DNA from: Anaerococcus sp. Marseille-Q7828
GTDB lineage: Bacteria > Bacillota > Clostridia > Tissierellales > Peptoniphilaceae
Reading direction: 5' to 3'
NCBI RefSeq assembly: GCF_949769285.1
Contig: NZ_OX458331.1
Location: 186,001 to 250,000, forward strand
DNA: 64,000 nt
Position numbers and translations under genes: made by a program. The stretch's first letter is position 1; each line of letters opens with the position of its first letter. This document shows positions 60,235 to 64,000 of this stretch, in pieces. Below the pieces are notes generated by a model that saw only the letters and a program-made list of their open reading frames with translations, was not told where the DNA came from and did not search any database.

Positions 60235-61599
60235 TTATAGACCGCTTATCAACATCTTTGCTATTGAAAAATAAACAATTAATGATAAGGAGTCTACTAT
60301 AGTAGATATTAGTGGGCTTGCCATTATTGCAGGGTCTCCTCCAAATTTCTCTGCTATGATTGGAAGTAGGGATCCTACAGTCTTAGCCATTACCACTATT
60401 CCAACTATGGTAATGCCTACTATTATAGAAACTTGCACGCCTACCTTGTCAAAGAAAAAGCATTTTAAAAATGCTACTATGCCTAGGGCTAGTCCACATA
60501 TTAGGCCTACTAAAATTTCTTTAAGAACTACCTTAGCCCAATCGCTTGGCTCAATATCATGGGTTGCCATAGCACGGATAATTAGGGTTGATGATTGGCT
60601 TCCAGCATTTCCCCCTGAGTCTGTAAGCATTGGTATAAACATATTTAACGCTATCACTGCTTGGAGGACATATTCATAACCTCTTAGTATGGTTGATGTA
60701 AATGTAGCAGATATCATCAAAAACATTAGCCAAGGTATCCTATTTTTGGCAAGATCCCAAGGGCTTGTCTTTGAGTAGTCTTCCTCATCTGGTCTGGTAC
60801 CAGCCATAAGTTGGAAGTCCTCTGTCGCCTCTTGTTCGATGATCCACATGATATCATCTACTGTGATTATACCAACTAACCTAGATGTATTGTCTACTAC
60901 AGGTAGGGCAGTAAATCCATATTTTTGGAATTTGCGTGCTACATCTTCTTGGTCATCTGTAGTCTGAACTGTGATTACATCCTCATACATTAAGTCTTCA
61001 ATAATAGTATCTGGTGGACTTGTTACAATTAACCTTAGTGATACATAACCCAAGAGTTGTTTTGTAGGGCTTGTGACATAGCAAGTATATACTGTTACAC
61101 TATCGTTGCCAACTTTTTTGATATGAGCTAAGGCTTCTCTTACTGTCATATAGGCTTTGATTTCCACAAATTCTGTGGTCATCAAGCTACCAGCTGAATC
61201 CTCTGGAAACTTGAGATATTCATTTACTAGCTTTCTAGTTTCTGCATCAGAAGACCTTAGTATTCTTTGAACCAATGCAGCTGGCATTTCTTCTAAGGTA
61301 TCGATCATATCATCGAAATTTAGTTCTCTTAGTAAGGCCTTAAATTCATTTTCATTTAGGGCTTTTTGTAAATTTTCCTTTTGATCTGAATCCAGTTCAG
61401 CAAATACTTCAACTGCGTCATCTTTTTTCAAAAGCCTAAATACGACCAAGGCCTCTTCGGCAGTCAAGCTTTCCAAAAATTCTACTATGTCTACTGGATT
61501 TGTTCTTCTTAGAAGCTCGGATAGTTCATTAGATCTTTTCTTTTCTAGAAGATAGGAAAGTTCTCTTATTCTATCTTCTGTTGATTTGTACTTATACAT
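60235..61599 (-). CDS. mgtE: Magnesium transporter MgtE, second tandem copy
   Basis: 454 residues. An N-terminal MgtE_N helical domain (about 1-130, with RRTNPVDIVEFLESL) leads to a pair of CBS domains (about 135-260, with FTALPVVDNTSRLVGIITVDD) and five membrane helices (about 285-450; the MPMLTDSGGNAGSQSSTL motif marks the pore). The cytoplasmic domains sense Mg2+ and close the channel when Mg2+ is high. Start ATG follows AGGAGG. It is a close paralogue of the gene upstream. Confidence 0.93.
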   Translation of the reverse strand: MYKYKSTEDRIRELSYLLEKKRSNELSELLRRTNPVDIVEFLESLTAEEALVVFRLLKKDDAVEVFAELDSDQKENLQKALNENEFKALLRELNFDDMIDTLEEMPAALVQRILRSSDAETRKLVNEYLKFPEDSAGSLMTTEFVEIKAYMTVREALAHIKKVGNDSVTVYTCYVTSPTKQLLGYVSLRLIVTSPPDTIIEDLMYEDVITVQTTDDQEDVARKFQKYGFTALPVVDNTSRLVGIITVDDIMWIIEQEATEDFQLMAGTRPDEEDYSKTSPWDLAKNRIPWLMFLMISATFTSTILRGYEYVLQAVIALNMFIPMLTDSGGNAGSQSSTLIIRAMATHDIEPSDWAKVVLKEILVGLICGLALGIVAFLKCFFFDKVGVQVSIIVGITIVGIVVMAKTVGSLLPIIAEKFGGDPAIMASPLISTIVDSLSLIVYFSIAKMLISGL

Positions 61600-61611
61600 C
61601 CTATCCTCCTT

Positions 61612-62982
61612 CTAGACACCTAGGCCTGGTAAAATCATTTGAGCTATATTAAAGTAAACGATTAGTCCCAGTGAGTCTACAATTGTCGTAATAAGTGGAC
61701 TTGCCATAATTGCTGGATCTGCTCCCAATTTTTCTGCTATGATTGGTAGCAAGGATCCTATTGCCTTTGCAATTACTACAATCGAAAGAATGGTTAGAGC
61801 TACTACAAAAGCAACATTTATAGCAACCTTATCAAAGAAATAGCACTTTAGGAACGCTGCCAAGGCTAAGATTGCTCCACATATCAAACCTACCGATATT
61901 TCCTTTAGAACAACTTTTGCCCAATCACTTGGCTCTATGTCATGGGTTGCCATGGCACGGATGACAAGGGTTGATGCTTGGCTTCCGGCATTACCACCAG
62001 AACCTGTAAGCATTGGTATAAACATATTTAAAGCTATTACAGTTTGGATTACATCCTCGTATCTTTTTAGGATTGTAGATGTAAAAGCTCCTGATATCAT
62101 CAAAAACATCAGCCAAGGTATCCTATTTTTTGCCAAATCCCAAGGACTCATCTTTGAGTAATCTTCTTCTTCTGGTGAAGTACCTGCCAAAAGCTGGAAG
62201 TCTTCTGTATCCTCTTGTTCTATAATCCACATGATATCATCGACTGTGATTATACCGACAAGTTTATTGGTTAAGTCTACTACTGGCAAAGCAGTAAAAC
62301 CATACTTTTGGAATTTGTGAGCTACATCTTCCTGGTCTTCTGTGGTTTGAACAGTAATAACGTCCTCATACATCAATTCTTTTATTTTCACATCCAAATC
62401 ACTTGTGACGATCATCCTTAGTGATACATAGCCCAAAAGTTCCTTTGTAGGACTTGTTACATAGCAAGTGTAGACGGTTACCTTATCTTTTCCAACTTCC
62501 TCTATATATGCTAGAGTTTCGCCAACAGTTGTCTCTGGGCTTACTTCTACAAACTCGGTTGTCATTAGGCTTGCCGCAGAATCTTCTGGGAATTGTAAGT
62601 ACTCGTTTACAAGCTCCCTTGTTTCATCATCTGATGCCTTTAAGATATTATCGACAACTGCCGCTGGCATTTCTTCTAGGGTATCAATCATATCGTCAAA
62701 GTTTAAGTCATCTAGAAGTTCCTTAAACTCTGTATCATTAAGGCCTGCCTGTAGTTTTTCCTTATCCTCGCTATCAAGCTCAGCAAATACTTCTCTAGAG
62801 TCTTCTTTTTTTAAAAGCCTAAATACTATGAGTGCTTCTTCCGCTGGTAACTCTTCTATAAAATCAACTATATCTATTGGGTTAGTTCTACGAAGGAGGT
62901 CTGATAGTTCATTTACTTTCTTTTCATCTAGCAAATTTTTAAGGTCGTTAAGCCTTTTTTCTGTATCGGTATAGGAAAACAT
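61612..62982 (-). CDS. mgtE: Magnesium transporter MgtE, first tandem copy
   Basis: 456 residues with the same domain order: MgtE_N (1-130), CBS pair (135-260) and a five-helix MgtE membrane part (285-450) with MFIPMLTGSGGNAGSQAST. The two copies look highly similar over their length, mainly differing in the N-terminal third and last helix. It lies eight bases after the protease gene, ribosome site AGGTG. Homodimers or mixed dimers with the second copy are possible. Confidence 0.93.
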   Translation of the reverse strand: MFSYTDTEKRLNDLKNLLDEKKVNELSDLLRRTNPIDIVDFIEELPAEEALIVFRLLKKEDSREVFAELDSEDKEKLQAGLNDTEFKELLDDLNFDDMIDTLEEMPAAVVDNILKASDDETRELVNEYLQFPEDSAASLMTTEFVEVSPETTVGETLAYIEEVGKDKVTVYTCYVTSPTKELLGYVSLRMIVTSDLDVKIKELMYEDVITVQTTEDQEDVAHKFQKYGFTALPVVDLTNKLVGIITVDDIMWIIEQEDTEDFQLLAGTSPEEEDYSKMSPWDLAKNRIPWLMFLMISGAFTSTILKRYEDVIQTVIALNMFIPMLTGSGGNAGSQASTLVIRAMATHDIEPSDWAKVVLKEISVGLICGAILALAAFLKCYFFDKVAINVAFVVALTILSIVVIAKAIGSLLPIIAEKLGADPAIMASPLITTIVDSLGLIVYFNIAQMILPGLGV

Positions 62983-62990
62983 ATCTACAC

Positions 62991-64000
62991 CTATTTAATT
63001 TCTTCTAGAAGCTCATTGAGTGCGTATATAAACTGCTTATCATTTGCTAAGTCTTTTTTGCTTATATCAAAGTCTTCGTCTGCTTCAACCTCAATATCCG
63101 GAGTAACACCAACCTTATTAATTTGAGTTCCATTTGGTGTGAAATATTCACTTATAGTGATTTTTGCACCAGCACCATTTTGAAGATTGAAGATTTTTTG
63201 AACAACTCCCTTTCCAAAAGATTGGGTGCCGACTACCTTAGCTCTTCCTCGATCTTTTAGAGCTCCAGCAAGGATTTCACTAGCTGATGCTGAGTTTTCA
63301 TTTTGGATGATGGTTAGTGGTATATCATCAAAGTCAGCGTTGCTCTTTTCAACAGTTTCACTGCCATCTTTTTCCTTTGTAGTTACAATTGTTCCTTCGT
63401 CTAGGAAATTATCAGCTATGTTAATTACTACATCCAAAGCGCCACCAGGGTTGTTCCTAACATCTAGGATAAGTCCATCAATATCTTGGCTCTTAAGTCT
63501 ATTAAAGCTTTCAGAAAAGTCATTCCAAGTCACATCGTCAAATGCCATTATGTGAATATAGCCAATTTTCTTTCCATCGATTTCTACAATATCATCATCA
63601 ATAGTATCTACATTTACATCAGCCCTATCAACCTCGACATCAAACTCCTTAGAATTTGTAGAATTTTCCTCCACTCTTAAGATAGTCAAATTAACACTAG
63701 TACCTGGTTCGCCTTTGATTTCTGCAACAGCTTCTTCTAGCTGATCTGCACCAAAAGCAGTTCCATTGACCTTTGTTATATAATCACCAGGCATAATACC
63801 AGCTTCCTTGGCAGGGGAATTATCAAAAACAGAAATAGCTTTTATATATCCTTCCTTGCTAGCTTGGACAGAAACACCAATACCTTGGTATCTACCGTTT
63901 AATGTTTCCATAAGCTTTGAAAACTCATCTGGTGAATAATAAGAAGTATAAGGATCACCTAGGTTTGCAAACATCCCTTTTAATGAACCTTCATATATTT
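62991..64000 (-). CDS. S41-family C-terminal processing protease, 5' end beyond the window
   Basis: At least 336 residues are visible; the frame is open at the window edge (codons preceding the first ATG at 63974 read YEGSLKG), so the true start, probably with a signal or membrane segment, lies outside. The PDZ domain (RYQGIGVSVQAS to KVNGTAFGADQ) is followed by the S41 core with NPGGALDVV, the catalytic Ser in QNENSASASEILAGALKD, and the Lys in QSFGKGVVQ. It cleaves C-termini of envelope proteins. The downstream mgtE genes are probably in the same transcript. Confidence 0.93.
   Translation of the reverse strand, partial: IYEGSLKGMFANLGDPYTSYYSPDEFSKLMETLNGRYQGIGVSVQASKEGYIKAISVFDNSPAKEAGIMPGDYITKVNGTAFGADQLEEAVAEIKGEPGTSVNLTILRVEENSTNSKEFDVEVDRADVNVDTIDDDIVEIDGKKIGYIHIMAFDDVTWNDFSESFNRLKSQDIDGLILDVRNNPGGALDVVINIADNFLDEGTIVTTKEKDGSETVEKSNADFDDIPLTIIQNENSASASEILAGALKDRGRAKVVGTQSFGKGVVQKIFNLQNGAGAKITISEYFTPNGTQINKVGVTPDIEVEADEDFDISKKDLANDKQFIYALNELLEEIK

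Overview
The window is a low-GC Gram-positive chromosome segment. AGGAGG-type ribosome sites, three T-box leaders, lipobox lipoproteins, MurJ, TrkAH, QueH, a flavodiiron protein, an acyl-CoA dehydrogenase/ETF fusion and IS150-like and IS200-like elements together suggest an anaerobic Firmicute of the Peptoniphilaceae (Anaerococcus/Peptoniphilus type). The genus is inferred from overall flavour and is not proven. Most genes lie on the minus strand; a plus-strand block runs from about 19.6 to 32.9 kb.

Layout. 0-5.5 kb: two secreted surface proteins in one operon, a 1349-residue protein with lamin-tail domains and InlB-type repeats, followed by a G5-domain protein cut by the window edge. 5.7-6.4 kb: an IS200-like element. 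6.5-10.9 kb: a DUF436 protein, a small membrane protein, a ferritin/epimerase operon, queH, and rplM-rpsI behind a structured leader. 10.9-14.7 kb: potDABC polyamine importer. 14.7-15.7 kb: about 1 kb without genes, holding several GC-rich hairpins and a promoter-to-terminator unit that looks like a small structured RNA. 15.7-18.6 kb: trkA-trkH potassium uptake. 18.7-23.2 kb: membrane protein, GNAT, MFS, HD and NlpC/P60 genes. 23.2-24.7 kb: an IS150-type IS3 element with a -1 frameshift site. 24.7-28.2 kb: DUF1002 protein, Mrp ATPase, a PTS_EIIC_2-type membrane protein and the niacin repressor NiaR. 28.2-32.9 kb: a T-box with a lysine-type specifier controlling an amino-acid ABC transporter, followed by an unknown two-repeat protein and murJ.

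33.6-42.7 kb (minus) is the most unusual block. It looks like one long operon: an ABC ATPase, a tail-anchored extracellular scaffold, an FtsX/MacB-type permease, three related lipoproteins, a membrane-anchored class I glutamine-amidotransferase-like hydrolase, peptidase T and a membrane thioredoxin-like protein. A palindrome sits between the -35 and -10 boxes of its promoter. It reads as an envelope-stress, export or peptide-handling system, but its substrate is unknown.

42.8-50 kb: Nudix hydrolase, flavodiiron protein, a fused acyl-CoA dehydrogenase/EtfA/rubredoxin-like protein in which all four rubredoxin cysteines are lost, and ileS behind an isoleucine T-box. 50-56.1 kb: a methionine T-box operon (M20 amidohydrolase, metN, metI, two metQ copies, glutathione peroxidase and an AMMECR1-like protein). 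56.2-64 kb: a large orphan oligopeptide-binding lipoprotein, an HD protein with an acyl-ACP thioesterase, and a ctpA-like protease with two tandem mgtE magnesium transporters. The three T-boxes share the same offset (GAA, one base, then the specifier), so they support one another's specifier assignments.
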